Assembly (NCBI GenBank): GCA_017940085.1
Contig: JAGAZK010000096.1
Location: 1-9,292 of the forward strand
Reading direction: 5' to 3'
DNA from: Campylobacter sp.
GTDB lineage: Bacteria > Campylobacterota > Campylobacteria > Campylobacterales > Campylobacteraceae
Length of the DNA: 9,292 bases
Position numbers and translations under genes: made by a program. The notes below the pieces were generated by a model that saw only the letters and a program-made list of their open reading frames with translations, did no database searches and had not been told where the DNA came from. Of this stretch, positions 1 to 7,427 are shown piece by piece. The stretch's first letter is position 1, and every line of letters begins with the position of its first letter.

Positions 1-623
1 GTGATTGAATTTTGCGCTGTATTAAAGCCGTTGCCAGAGCATTTTGGACATTTTTCTTTGATTGTTTCTCCACTTCCCATACAATGGCTACAAGTCCTAA
101 CAAAGCTCATAAATCCTTGAGAATGCGAAATCTGACCCCTGCCGCCACAATAATGACAAGCAGTTTTTTTGCCATCTTTTGCGCCTGTGGCTTTGCAATC
201 TTGACAAGATATTTTAAAATCGTATTTTATTTCTTTTTCGCACCCAAAAACAGCTTCATTAAAATCTAAATTTAAAGCGATTTCTAGATCTAGAGCGTAT
301 TTTTGTGAGCTAGATCTACTTCTTCTAAAATCTCCACCGCCAAAAAACGAACTAAACAAATCACTCAAATCAAAATCTTCAAAACTACCATTAAAATTGC
401 CACTTAGCCCGTCTTTGCCGTATCTATCGTAAATTTGGCGTTTTTGTTCATCACTCAAGACTTCATAAGCTTCATTGATTAGTTTAAATTGCTCTTCTGC
501 TTCTTTGTCGCCTTGATTTCTATCTGGGTGATATTTTAGAGCCAGTTTTCTATAAGCTTTTTTGATCTGGGAAATATCAGCAGTATTTGAAATGCCCAAA
601 ATCTCATAATAATCGTTTGACAA
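1..623 (-). CDS. dnaJ: Chaperone protein DnaJ (Hsp40), 3' end missing
   Basis: DnaJ is the cytoplasmic co-chaperone that delivers unfolded proteins to DnaK and stimulates its ATPase. About 207 codons are visible; the remaining C-terminal substrate-binding part lies beyond the left edge. Translating the minus strand gives a J domain (residues about 4-68) with the HPD motif at 32-34. A short Gly/Phe-containing linker (about 71-105) follows, then the zinc region with four Cys pairs: C140/C143, C156/C159, C178/C181 and C192/C195. The first repeat reads CQDCKATG, with Ala where the CxxCxGxG consensus has Gly; the other three match. The start is TTG at 623, preceded by AAGGA seven bases upstream. 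No ATG or GTG lies between it and the next in-frame upstream stop, so TTG is well supported. The gene is divergent from racR, as in C. jejuni. Family identification is secure. Confidence 0.95.
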   Translation of the reverse strand, partial: MSNDYYEILGISNTADISQIKKAYRKLALKYHPDRNQGDKEAEEQFKLINEAYEVLSDEQKRQIYDRYGKDGLSGNFNGSFEDFDLSDLFSSFFGGGDFRRSRSSSQKYALDLEIALNLDFNEAVFGCEKEIKYDFKISCQDCKATGAKDGKKTACHYCGGRGQISHSQGFMSFVRTCSHCMGSGETIKEKCPKCSGNGFNTAQNSI

Positions 624-653
624 AAATATTTCCTTGATTGAATTAAATCGCAG

Positions 654-682
654 ATTTTACCAAAAAAATGTTGAATTTTAAA
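654..682 (-). promoter_or_regulatory. Candidate sigma70-type promoter of dnaJ
   Basis: On the minus strand a TAAAAT -10 box (654-659, preceded by GG) lies 17 bp from a TTTAAA -35-like box (677-682). Transcription would start near 647, leaving a leader of about 24 nt with the AAGGA ribosome site. I saw no clear CIRCE or HspR-type operator in the intergenic region. The assignment rests on consensus match and position only. Confidence 0.5.
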
Positions 683-684
683 TA

Positions 685-707
685 ATATCTTTAATAAATT
701 TAGATAT
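685..707. repeat. Inverted repeat ATATCT-N11-AGATAT overlapping the racR promoter
   Basis: ATATCT at 685-690 and AGATAT at 702-707 form a perfect 6-bp inverted repeat with centres 17 bp apart. The right arm overlaps the racR -10 box and the left arm sits near the -35 region, so a bound protein would block or modulate racR. It could be an operator for RacR itself or another regulator, but in such AT-rich DNA a 6-bp palindrome may arise by chance. Confidence 0.35.
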
Positions 708-710
708 AAT
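705..710 (+). promoter_or_regulatory. -10 box of the racR-racS-recR operon promoter
   Basis: TATAAT preceded by GA matches the extended -10 element typical of Campylobacter sigma70 promoters, which often lack a recognisable -35 box. None is visible here at normal spacing. Transcription would start near 717, giving a short leader that carries AAGGAG at 725-730 before the racR ATG. Confidence 0.7.
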
Positions 711-735
711 CACGAAATTTCACAAAGGAGTAAAA

Positions 736-1407
736 ATGATTAATGTTTTGATGATAGAAGACGATCCAGAATTCGCACAAATTCTTTCTGAATATTTGCT
801 CAAATTTAATATAAAAGTTACAAACTATGATGATCCTTATCTTGGACTTAGTGCTGGGGTCAAAAATTATGATTTATTGATTTTGGATTTAACACTGCCT
901 GGTATGGACGGACTTGAAGTTTGCAAAGAAATACGCCAAAAATACGATATTCCAATCATAATAAGTTCGGCTAGAAGCGATGTAAATGATAAAGTTGTTG
1001 GGCTTCAAATCGGAGCAGATGATTATTTGCCAAAACCTTATGATCCAAAAGAAATGCATGCAAGAATAATCAGTCTAATTAGACGCTATAAAAAAACTAG
1101 CGAATCTCAAGAAGTGGCTGCAAATAGTGCATTTAAGATTGATGAAAAACGCCATGAAATCACATACAATGGCAAACTCATCACTCTAACTCCAGCTGAA
1201 TACGAGATTTTAGAATATCTAATCAAACAACACAGCTTTTCAGTCTCAAGAGAACAACTCGTATATAACTGCAAAAGCTTGAAAGACAAAGATTCAAAAA
1301 GTCTTGATGTCATCATCGGAAGACTAAGAACCAAAATAGGCGATAATTCCAAATCGCCAAAACATATATTCTCAGTTCGCGGTATAGGTTATAAACTAGT
1401 AGGATGA
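736..1407 (+). CDS. racR: Two-component response regulator RacR (OmpR/PhoB family)
   Basis: This 223-residue cytoplasmic DNA-binding regulator is phosphorylated by its partner kinase RacS. The receiver domain (about 1-118) has the acidic pocket E8/D9/D10, phosphoacceptor D51 within LILDLTLPGMDG, S78 at the switch Thr/Ser position and K100 followed by cis-Pro101. The C-terminal winged helix (about 128-223) contains the LTPAEYEIL segment, the RLRTKIGDN recognition-helix region and the terminal SVRGIGYKL wing. The ATG at 736 follows AAGGAG by five bases. The stop overlaps the racS start (ATGA), so the two are translationally coupled. The dnaJ-racR-racS-recR order and the close match to remembered C. 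jejuni RacR support the name. In C. jejuni, RacRS affects temperature-dependent growth and colonisation; that role is carried over by homology, not seen here. Confidence 0.93.
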   Translation: MINVLMIEDDPEFAQILSEYLLKFNIKVTNYDDPYLGLSAGVKNYDLLILDLTLPGMDGLEVCKEIRQKYDIPIIISSARSDVNDKVVGLQIGADDYLPKPYDPKEMHARIISLIRRYKKTSESQEVAANSAFKIDEKRHEITYNGKLITLTPAEYEILEYLIKQHSFSVSREQLVYNCKSLKDKDSKSLDVIIGRLRTKIGDNSKSPKHIFSVRGIGYKLVG

Positions 1408-2636
1408 GACATTCCTTAAGCACTAAAATAACTATTGTTTTTGCTATTGCTTTGATAGTTGTTAGTGCTTTGTTTTTTGTCATTTATGGATTGCAATCAG
1501 ATAGAGAAATAGACAAAATTAGAGCCAATCAGTATAATTCTATAAATTGGCTCATTTCTTTGTATGACAAATCAAGTATGCCAGAAAACTGGGAGAGATA
1601 TTTTAAAAATTTTGACCTTGTGTATGTCAAGGACCAAAAATTAATAATACAAATCAACAAATATGGCAAAGTATTAGATAGAACCAGAACAAGTCTCGGT
1701 ATAGTCGAAACTGTCAGCTACAAAGGCAATTTATTTTTAAATTTGAAAAATGAAAATATTTCAATTATTCTCCAAAGCACACTAAAAAGCCAATTAAATA
1801 GCTTAGTGATTATATTTTTGTTTTTTATAGTGCTGGTTGTGTGGTTGTATATTTCCATACTCAAAAATCTAGCTCCACTTAGATCTTTAAGAGATGATAT
1901 GCGTAAATTTGCTTCTGGCAATATGGACGGACTGTGTCGCACTAGAATAGCAGTAAAAGACGAAATCAGCGAAGTAGCGTATGAATTTAATAACGCCGCT
2001 TGCAAAATCAAAGAGCTTCTTATATCAAGACAATTGTTTTTGCGGACAATTATGCACGAATTAAAAACTCCTATTGGCAAAGGCAGAATCGTAAGCGAAA
2101 TGCTCGAAGACGATACGCAAAAACATCGTTTGATAAATGTATTTGATAGATTGAATATGTTGCTCAATGAATTTTCTAAAATCGAGCAACTTCTTAGCAA
2201 AAGTTATGCCCTAAAATACGAAAATTATCATTTTAGCTTGATTTTAGAACAAGTGGCTGATATGATGTTGCTTGATGATTTTGACAAATTTGTAACAAGC
2301 AAAATCAATAAAGATGTCATTTTAAAAGTAGATTTTCAATTATTTTGCTTGGCGATTAAAAATTTAATTGATAATGCAATCAAATACTCAACAGATAAAA
2401 AAGCCATAATCGAGTGCGATTCGGGTAAAATTTGCATTAAAAATTTGGGCGAGAAAATGAATAGAGATTTTGAGTATTACAAACAAGCTTTTATTAGAGA
2501 AAACAACTCCGCTCAGAGCGGACTCGGACTTGGACTTTATATCATAGAAAATATTTGCAATATGCACAAATTTGACTTTACTTATGAATACAAAGACGGC
2601 TATCATATATTTTGCATAGGTTTTGGCAATGTATAA
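1404..2636 (+). CDS. racS: Two-component sensor histidine kinase RacS
   Basis: This 410-residue inner-membrane kinase pairs with RacR. Membrane segments lie at about 9-28 and 132-152, enclosing a periplasmic sensing region of about 100 residues. A HAMP linker (about 153-207) leads to the dimerisation/phosphoacceptor helix with H218 in the sequence MHELKTPIGK. The ATPase domain shows the N box NLIDNAIKYS (about 320-329) and the glycine-rich GLGLGLYI loop (about 373-380). The usual DxGxG G1 box is not recognisable; KNLGEKM stands at its place, apparently usual for this RacS/ArsS-like branch. Total length matches C. jejuni RacS (about 411). The start ATG overlaps the racR stop by four bases, and the 3' end overlaps recR by eight. 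The signal sensed cannot be told from the sequence. Confidence 0.92.
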   Translation: MRHSLSTKITIVFAIALIVVSALFFVIYGLQSDREIDKIRANQYNSINWLISLYDKSSMPENWERYFKNFDLVYVKDQKLIIQINKYGKVLDRTRTSLGIVETVSYKGNLFLNLKNENISIILQSTLKSQLNSLVIIFLFFIVLVVWLYISILKNLAPLRSLRDDMRKFASGNMDGLCRTRIAVKDEISEVAYEFNNAACKIKELLISRQLFLRTIMHELKTPIGKGRIVSEMLEDDTQKHRLINVFDRLNMLLNEFSKIEQLLSKSYALKYENYHFSLILEQVADMMLLDDFDKFVTSKINKDVILKVDFQLFCLAIKNLIDNAIKYSTDKKAIIECDSGKICIKNLGEKMNRDFEYYKQAFIRENNSAQSGLGLGLYIIENICNMHKFDFTYEYKDGYHIFCIGFGNV

Positions 2637-3192
2637 ACTAGAAAAATTTGACGAGCTTGTGGCTTGTTTTGAAAAACTGCCTGGAGTTGGCAAAAAAAAC
2701 GCACAAAAATATGCTTATCATGTCGCTTTGTATGATTCATTTTTGGGATTAAATTTAGCTCATAATATAGAAGAAGCTGTAAGATTTCTAAAATACTGCT
2801 TGATGTGTGGCGGCATCAGTCAAAACGAGATTTGTGATATATGCAATGATGACGATAGAGATAGAGAAATTTTGTGTATAGTTGAAAGCCCAAGAGATAT
2901 TTTTACAATAGAGCACTCAAATTCATTTGAAGGGCTATATTTTGTTTTTGATGATATAAATAAGATTGAAAATCTAAAAAATAATATCTTAAAAAATAAA
3001 ATCAAAGAAATTTTATTTGCCTTTACGCCCGGAATTAAAAGCGATGGATTAATGCTATTTATAGAAAATGAGCTTGTAGGATTAAATTTAAATTTCACCA
3101 AAATCGCTCAAGGAGTTCCGGTGGGAGTGAGCCTTGAAAATATAGATATGCTATCTCTTTCAAAAGCTATCAAAAACAAACACAATGCCTAA
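2629..3192 (+). CDS. recR: Recombination mediator protein RecR
   Basis: RecR acts with RecO (and RecF where present) to load RecA onto single-stranded DNA during gap repair. The 187-residue product has the family's usual length and order: a helix-hairpin-helix (LPGVGKKNAQKYAY, about 17-30), a four-cysteine zinc finger (C57, C60, C69, C72), a Toprim domain (about 80-165, with LCIVESPRD and the TPGIKSDG stretch) and the C-terminal KIAQGVPVGVSLENID signature. I chose ATG at 2629, eight bases after a weak TAGG ribosome site. A TTG six bases further upstream would lie only two bases from that site. The start lies inside the racS 3' end, so translation is probably coupled. The same racS-recR junction is known in C. 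jejuni. The gene closes the operon before a convergent spacer. Confidence 0.94.
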   Translation: MYKLEKFDELVACFEKLPGVGKKNAQKYAYHVALYDSFLGLNLAHNIEEAVRFLKYCLMCGGISQNEICDICNDDDRDREILCIVESPRDIFTIEHSNSFEGLYFVFDDINKIENLKNNILKNKIKEILFAFTPGIKSDGLMLFIENELVGLNLNFTKIAQGVPVGVSLENIDMLSLSKAIKNKHNA

Positions 3193-3397
3193 ATTTACTC
3201 TCAAATTTAATCAATTTGAGCTGGTTAAATTTGCTTAAATTTTTGCAAAAATAAATTGGTTTATTCATTTTATACAGCAAAAATACAATTAAATTTAATT
3301 AAATTTAGCACTAAATTTACTCGTGTTTTGGATTAAATTTGAATAAATTTAGAGCAAATCTAGGGAAAAATAAATTTGATTAAATTTGTTTAAATTT
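3191..3397. repeat. AAATTT-rich intergenic array with local 10-bp phasing
   Basis: The gene-free convergent spacer between recR and the chemoreceptor gene (3193-3433) holds twelve AAATTT motifs, starting at 3191, 3203, 3227, 3237, 3291, 3301, 3313, 3335, 3345, 3372, 3382 and 3392. Five adjacent spacings are exactly 10 bp and two more are 12 bp. The clearest part is three tandem copies of a TAAATTTGNT-like 10-mer at 3371-3400. Short A/T tracts repeated once per helical turn can bend DNA. Phase is kept within pairs and triplets but drifts across the whole array. I see no convincing gene or RNA here. Confidence 0.6.
3200..3220 (+). terminator. Candidate terminator hairpin after recR
   Basis: CTCAAATT (3200-3207) and AATTTGAG (3213-3220) form a perfect 8-bp stem with a 5-base loop, eight bases after the recR stop codon. 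No uninterrupted U run follows directly; the nearest T-rich stretch is around 3240. It may be a weak terminator or an mRNA-stabilising stem. Its location at the end of the racR-racS-recR operon is the main support. Confidence 0.4.
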
Positions 3398-3425
3398 AAC
3401 CCCACGCAAATTAATTGCGTGGGTT
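3398..3425 (-). terminator. Hairpin terminator of the chemoreceptor gene, possibly bidirectional
   Basis: CCCACGCAA (3401-3409) pairs with TTGCGTGGG (3415-3423) around the loop ATTAA. With one bulged C the stem extends through AA/TT at 3398-3399 and 3424-3425. It lies just past the chemoreceptor stop on the minus strand, where a U-rich stretch (TTAAATTT) follows. It is by far the most GC-rich stretch in the spacer. On the plus strand it is followed by G-rich rather than T-rich sequence, so it should work mainly for minus-strand transcripts. Confidence 0.65.
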
Positions 3426-3433
3426 GGTGGGGA

Positions 3434-5071
3434 TTAGAATTTATTTTTATTAGCGTTAGCTACGATAGATTCTGTGATGCGATTAACTTCAAATACAATA
3501 TCTTTGGTGCTTTGAGTGATTTTCAAAGTGCCTTTTGTTTGATCATCTAGATTAACTACAGCTTGATTTATAAGATTTACTGCTGTGGTTTGCTCATTAA
3601 TACTTGTGCTCATTTCATTGATTGATTGAGTTAGGATATTGATATTTGCTTCGATTTCTGTTAGAGATTTGCCTGTTTTTTCAGCTAGTTTTCTAACTTC
3701 ATCAGCCACGACCGCAAACCCGCGTCCATGCTCACCAGCACTTGCTGCTTCGATAGCCGCATTTAGTGCTAGGAGATTTGTTTGATCTGCGATGTCGCGA
3801 ATAGCTACAACAATACCTTTAATATCTTCGCTTTGTTTGATAACTTCATTTGTCATTGATGAGATTGAATTCATTGATGAGCTCATTTCTTCGATAGCTG
3901 CTACGCTTTCTTCAAGACTTGCTGCTTGTGATCTTGAGCTTTCAGTTAAGCCTTCAACATTTTGAGCAAGGACATCAGATTTTTCTTTTAGGATATTTGC
4001 TGTTTGCATATTTTCTTGCAAAATTTCCCTAATAATCGCACCGAGTTGATTTGTGAGTAATTCAACACTGCCTTTTGCGCCTTGAATTTCATTTTTGAAG
4101 TTTCTAGCTTTGTATTCATCAAATATAGCTCTAATTTTAGGGAAATCTTCGCCGACTTTTTGACCAATAACTGTGATTAATTCGCTTGTATGGCGGATAA
4201 GGCGTTGGATTTCTGGATTGGTTGCTGGAGAAATATCTTTTGCTACTACTTTGCCGTCTTTTACTTCATCAATATTTACTTTAAGTTCTCCGATAGCTTT
4301 ATTATCTGCGTCCATTCCAGCTTTTGTGCTTTTTACTCTCTCGTTTATAGCATTTGCGAGTTGGCCAAATTCATCTTGAGATTTTATTTCTATTGGAGCT
4401 ACTGAATTTATTTTATGATCGGCAAATTGGAAGAAATCAGTAAGACCGACTCTGAGTTTAGTAAGGCAAGAAATAGTGTAGTTTTTGATATACATCAACA
4501 CACCAATCATAAAAATTGTGAGAATTACACAATAAATGGTAGCTGTTACTCTAATACCGCTCATTGTTGATATAAATTCATCATTTAATTCATCATCATG
4601 TTTTCGCATTTTTGATAATGTTTCTGAGATTTCTTTTTTGTAAGGTCGCCAAATGTTTGTGTTGTTTCTAATTTGGGCACTTGAGATTTCGCTTCCGCTA
4701 TCAATTCTAGAAATCAAAGCCCCCACATCTCTAACAAAAGGTTCATAAGTTTTATTTAGATTATCAGCCACTGATTTGTTGTTTTTTTCTAGAGATTTAA
4801 ATTCTTCTTGGGTGTTTGCAAAAGCTGTTTTGAGATTGTCTTTTGCTGTTTTGTCATTGAAATCAATATAAACATTTCTTAAAGCTTGTCCTATTTGTAA
4901 GCTCTCAACATACAAAACATTGAAATTATCTTCTACTTCATAATTTCCGTTTAAAACCATATATTCATTTTGTGCTGATTTTAAAATCACATTAAGCGTA
5001 ATGATAAAAGCTATTAAAATGGCACCGCCAATAGCTATAATCACCATCAACTTAGCAGCCAACGACTTCAT
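3434..5071 (-). CDS. Methyl-accepting chemotaxis protein (Tlp-type transducer)
   Basis: This 545-residue inner-membrane chemoreceptor signals to CheA/CheW. Transmembrane segments at about 9-30 and 173-195 enclose a periplasmic sensor region of about 140 residues that looks all-helical, of four-helix-bundle rather than Cache type. A HAMP domain (about 195-250) and a second HAMP-like linker (about 265-330, with TNPEIQRL) precede the signalling helices. The hairpin tip (about 427-466) is canonical: [39 protein letters not shown]. The C terminus ends in NKNKF, like the shared tail of C. jejuni Tlp receptors, without a CheR-binding pentapeptide. The ATG follows AAGGAG by six bases. The gene appears to be transcribed alone, convergent with recR. 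The ligand is unknown; the sensor region gives no motif that I recognise. Confidence 0.93.
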   Translation of the reverse strand: MKSLAAKLMVIIAIGGAILIAFIITLNVILKSAQNEYMVLNGNYEVEDNFNVLYVESLQIGQALRNVYIDFNDKTAKDNLKTAFANTQEEFKSLEKNNKSVADNLNKTYEPFVRDVGALISRIDSGSEISSAQIRNNTNIWRPYKKEISETLSKMRKHDDELNDEFISTMSGIRVTATIYCVILTIFMIGVLMYIKNYTISCLTKLRVGLTDFFQFADHKINSVAPIEIKSQDEFGQLANAINERVKSTKAGMDADNKAIGELKVNIDEVKDGKVVAKDISPATNPEIQRLIRHTSELITVIGQKVGEDFPKIRAIFDEYKARNFKNEIQGAKGSVELLTNQLGAIIREILQENMQTANILKEKSDVLAQNVEGLTESSRSQAASLEESVAAIEEMSSSMNSISSMTNEVIKQSEDIKGIVVAIRDIADQTNLLALNAAIEAASAGEHGRGFAVVADEVRKLAEKTGKSLTEIEANINILTQSINEMSTSINEQTTAVNLINQAVVNLDDQTKGTLKITQSTKDIVFEVNRITESIVANANKNKF

Positions 5072-5112
5072 AACAACTCCTTAATATAGTAAATTTCGAA
5101 AAAATCGCTGTT

Positions 5113-5118
5113 ATTGTA
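5113..5118 (-). promoter_or_regulatory. Candidate -10 box of the chemoreceptor promoter
   Basis: Reading the minus strand, GATACAAT fits the Campylobacter gnTAnaAT -10 pattern about 42 bases upstream of the ATG, with the start expected near 5106. A sigma28 (FliA) alternative was considered from TTTAAAG and GCGATTTT nearby, but their separation of about 20 bases does not fit the expected spacing. The 76-bp gap to the upstream transporter gene leaves room for a separate promoter. Confidence 0.4.
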
Positions 5119-5147
5119 TCATAAAATGCTTTAAAATACATATAATT

Positions 5148-6116
5148 TTAATGATTAAATTTAATATTTTCTTCAAATTCTTTAAGTCGGCGGTGAATAG
5201 ATCTAAGTTCTGTAATAGTAGTCCAGTTGTCTATAAATACACTAAAACTAGATCTGACTTGCGAAAATGCGTTGCTTACTTGGACTAAAATACCAAGCGT
5301 GATTACTCCAGTAAAAAGACCCGGACCCATTATCATATATGGCACAATCACCATAAATTGAGAAAACGAAATGAGCCAAATATTAAAATATCCATAATGC
5401 AAAAACAATCTATAAAAACTAAATTTAAGCCCTGTAAAAAGCTCAATTATGCTTTCAGGTTTAGCGTGATTGATTTTGTCATCTTCTGCTAAAACAAGCT
5501 CTTTTCTAAAAGCAGCTTCTGTTTTTTGGATATTGTATTCTAGTTTTGGTAGTTTGATACCTACAAACCACGAAATAATCAGCCCACCCACACTCACAGC
5601 CAAAGCTATCCATACTAAAGATCCCGGAATATCTTTTATAATTGGCATATCCACGCCGCTACTTAATCCCCAAAGCACTGGAATAAACGCAATTAAAGTC
5701 ATCATAGCTCTCAAAACTGCAAGCCCCAAACTCTCAGTAATTTTAGCAAATCTATAAATATCTTCTTGCATCCGTTGGCTTGAGCCTTCTATATCATTTA
5801 CACAAGCTCTCCATTTATCCATATACGCAAAAGTCATAGCTTCTCGCCACCTAAATACCCAGTGGCTTGTGAAAAACGCAGTCAAAGTATAAGTGATAAC
5901 ATAAGGCATAGCGATTTTTAAAAACAACCAAATTCCGTCCCAAAATTCACTAACGCTGTGATCTTTGACATTTTGGAGCATATCATAAAAATCTTTATAC
6001 CAATTATTTATGGCGACATTTAGATGAGTCTGATAAACGAGCGATAAAATAATGAGCAAAAATCCGCCATAAGCCCACAATGCCCATTTTTTGGATCTAA
6101 AAAATGATGATAGCAT
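5148..6116 (-). CDS. sbmA: SbmA/BacA-family peptide transporter, short form
   Basis: SbmA/BacA proteins are homodimeric inner-membrane importers of antimicrobial peptides and related peptide-like compounds, driven by the proton gradient and lacking an ATPase domain. This 322-residue protein has about six hydrophobic segments (13-30, 60-82, 130-150, 165-187, 243-263, 266-285). It keeps family signatures aligned by eye with E. coli SbmA: NNWYKDFYD, SHWVFRWREAM, IEGSSQRMQED, GIKLPKLEY, EAAFRKELVLAEDD and NWTTITELRSIHRRL. It starts at the point matching about residue 85-100 of the 406-residue E. coli protein, so the N-terminal extension with its first membrane helices is absent. No nucleotide-binding domain follows. 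The start overlaps the stop of the upstream gene (TAATG) without a good ribosome site, suggesting translational coupling. Substrate unknown. Confidence 0.85.
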   Translation of the reverse strand: MLSSFFRSKKWALWAYGGFLLIILSLVYQTHLNVAINNWYKDFYDMLQNVKDHSVSEFWDGIWLFLKIAMPYVITYTLTAFFTSHWVFRWREAMTFAYMDKWRACVNDIEGSSQRMQEDIYRFAKITESLGLAVLRAMMTLIAFIPVLWGLSSGVDMPIIKDIPGSLVWIALAVSVGGLIISWFVGIKLPKLEYNIQKTEAAFRKELVLAEDDKINHAKPESIIELFTGLKFSFYRLFLHYGYFNIWLISFSQFMVIVPYMIMGPGLFTGVITLGILVQVSNAFSQVRSSFSVFIDNWTTITELRSIHRRLKEFEENIKFNH

Positions 6117-7165
6117 TATTTTTTAGCATTTTCTATTAAATTTGTAGCTGCATCATATAGCCTTTTGCCAAGTTCTTTGGCTTTAGTAAAGCTTTGGATA
6201 TTTTTGATTTGAGCGAGTTTTTGACTCGCATTTTCTTCAAAAATAGCTAATTCTTTGCGTAAATTTTCCATATTTTCGTCTTTGATTTTGGCTACTTGAG
6301 CGAGTTTGTCTTTGATTTGAGATGAGACTTGCTCAGAAATATATTTAAGCTGCATTAAATACGAATTCTTAGCAGCTTCAAGCAAGACTGATTTTGCAGG
6401 TTCGTCTGCTTCATCGCTAAGCTCTTTTAAAAGCGTGATAAAATCGCTTTCAATCCCATTAAAATCTCTTGGAGTTTGCTCTAAACTTTGGCTGATTTCT
6501 TTTGGCATAAATTTAAACTCATCTCTAAATTTAGAAATAGCTTTGAAAATGCCTTCATTTGCACCTTTGGCTATGCCCAAAATTAGCTCTTTTGCATAAA
6601 TTTTACTTTCGTTTGCTACGCCAATCCCAGCATTTAAGACGATTTTTGAAATTTGTAAAAATCTTTCTTTTTCAAAATTTCCTTCATTTATGGCATTATA
6701 GACCAAATTTTTAGCAATCTCACACGAAATCTCGCTTATATCGCTATTTTTTTCTATCACATTTACAAAAGCAAATTCAGCCACTTCTTTGATTATGCCC
6801 GATAATTCCAAAACTTTCAACAAATGATCGTTTATTACGGCATTGATCGTGTCGTTGTTTGAAGCGATTTGAGTATTTTTAAGATTTGCCATATTTTTTT
6901 GCATTATTGTTTTTATAGCGATTTTTTGATCTGCGATTTGTTTATTTAGCCTATCTGCTTCATACATAAGTTTATACAAATACTGCTCTTCGCTATAACT
7001 AATAGCTCTATTTAAGCCGCTAAGTATTAAATTTACTTCATTTTCGTCTAAATTTGGATTATTTTGACAAATTTCTTCAAAAATTTGTTTGGATTTTTCT
7101 AATTTTTGGTTTTCATCAAGCCTAATAAATTCGTCTTTTGCCACTTCAAAAATATCGTTTTTCAT
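6116..7165 (-). CDS. Uncharacterised alpha-helical protein of 349 residues
   Basis: I do not recognise a function. The product looks soluble: no signal peptide and no clear membrane segment. It is rich in Lys, Glu, Ala, Ile and Asn and appears almost wholly helical. The N-terminal third is charged. The middle (about 120-215) has helices with small-residue faces, such as IAKNLVYNAINEG, LNAGIGVAN and ELILGIAKGANEGIFKAI. The C terminus (about 278-345) is charged and coiled-coil-like, ending TNLIENAKK. I chose ATG at 7165, preceded by AAGGAA five bases upstream and 10 bases after the upstream stop. An ATG at 7186 would add seven residues and overlap the neighbour. The gene ends in TAATG, coupling it to the SbmA-like transporter. 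Similar proteins probably exist in other Campylobacterota, but I cannot give a family with certainty. Confidence 0.8.
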   Translation of the reverse strand: MKNDIFEVAKDEFIRLDENQKLEKSKQIFEEICQNNPNLDENEVNLILSGLNRAISYSEEQYLYKLMYEADRLNKQIADQKIAIKTIMQKNMANLKNTQIASNNDTINAVINDHLLKVLELSGIIKEVAEFAFVNVIEKNSDISEISCEIAKNLVYNAINEGNFEKERFLQISKIVLNAGIGVANESKIYAKELILGIAKGANEGIFKAISKFRDEFKFMPKEISQSLEQTPRDFNGIESDFITLLKELSDEADEPAKSVLLEAAKNSYLMQLKYISEQVSSQIKDKLAQVAKIKDENMENLRKELAIFEENASQKLAQIKNIQSFTKAKELGKRLYDAATNLIENAKK

Positions 7166-7175
7166 ATTTTTCCTT

Positions 7176-7427
7176 TCACAAAACAAATTTGCATTTGTTT
7201 TTTAGATTTTTAAAAATTTCTAATCTATCTTTTTCGTCAAATACAAGCACACTCAAATTTATACTTTTGTATTTTGAGTTTTGTTTAGATGGAGAGAGTT
7301 TATACTCTCTTTTTGCTAAAATTTGATTTAAAAATGCGTTTTCATCAAAATTTAAATCTACAAAAATCGTGTATTCCCAAAAATTTGGATATGAAATTTG
7401 TGGTTTTTGATTACACACGCTGTTCAT
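7176..7427 (-). CDS. DUF493/YbeD-like small protein
   Basis: This 83-residue cytoplasmic protein of the DUF493 (YbeD-like) family has a predicted ACT-like alpha/beta fold and no established activity in Campylobacter. Aligned by eye with E. coli Ybe[11 protein letters not shown] near the N terminus matches the family's opening strand, [16 protein letters not shown] matches the KPSSKGNYHSVSI strand region, and both proteins end in VL. ATG at 7427 is preferred: GGAG lies eight bases upstream and the length suits the family. A GTG at 7454 would add nine residues and has no good ribosome site. The start lies inside the 3' end of moaC (17-base overlap in another frame), so the genes are translationally coupled. 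A DUF493-type gene next to moaC is also remembered from C. jejuni. Confidence 0.8.
   Translation of the reverse strand: MNSVCNQKPQISYPNFWEYTIFVDLNFDENAFLNQILAKREYKLSPSKQNSKYKSINLSVLVFDEKDRLEIFKNLKNKCKFVL

Noticed and set aside
12..269. Plus-strand open frame of 85 codons at the left edge
   Set aside because: It lies wholly antisense to the zinc-finger region of dnaJ, which has a clear family match; it is a shadow frame.
1718..2200. Minus-strand open frame of 160 codons inside racS
   Set aside because: It is antisense to the HAMP and phosphoacceptor region of racS, has no ribosome site or family features, and its composition fits a reverse shadow of coding sequence.
2422..2456. Apparent loss of the G1 (DxGxG) box in RacS
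   Set aside because: The protein is otherwise intact with H, N and glycine-rich G2 boxes, and related epsilonproteobacterial kinases of this branch, as I recall them, also have a divergent segment here, so decay is not the best reading.
2623..2628. TTG at 2623 as the recR start
   Set aside because: The ribosome-like TAGG would lie only two bases upstream; ATG at 2629 has workable spacing and fits the N terminus of RecR homologues.
3193..3433. Possible replication origin in the AT-rich spacer
   Set aside because: Only one weak DnaA-box-like string (TTATTCATT at 3261-3269) is present, there is no cluster, and dnaA is not in the window.
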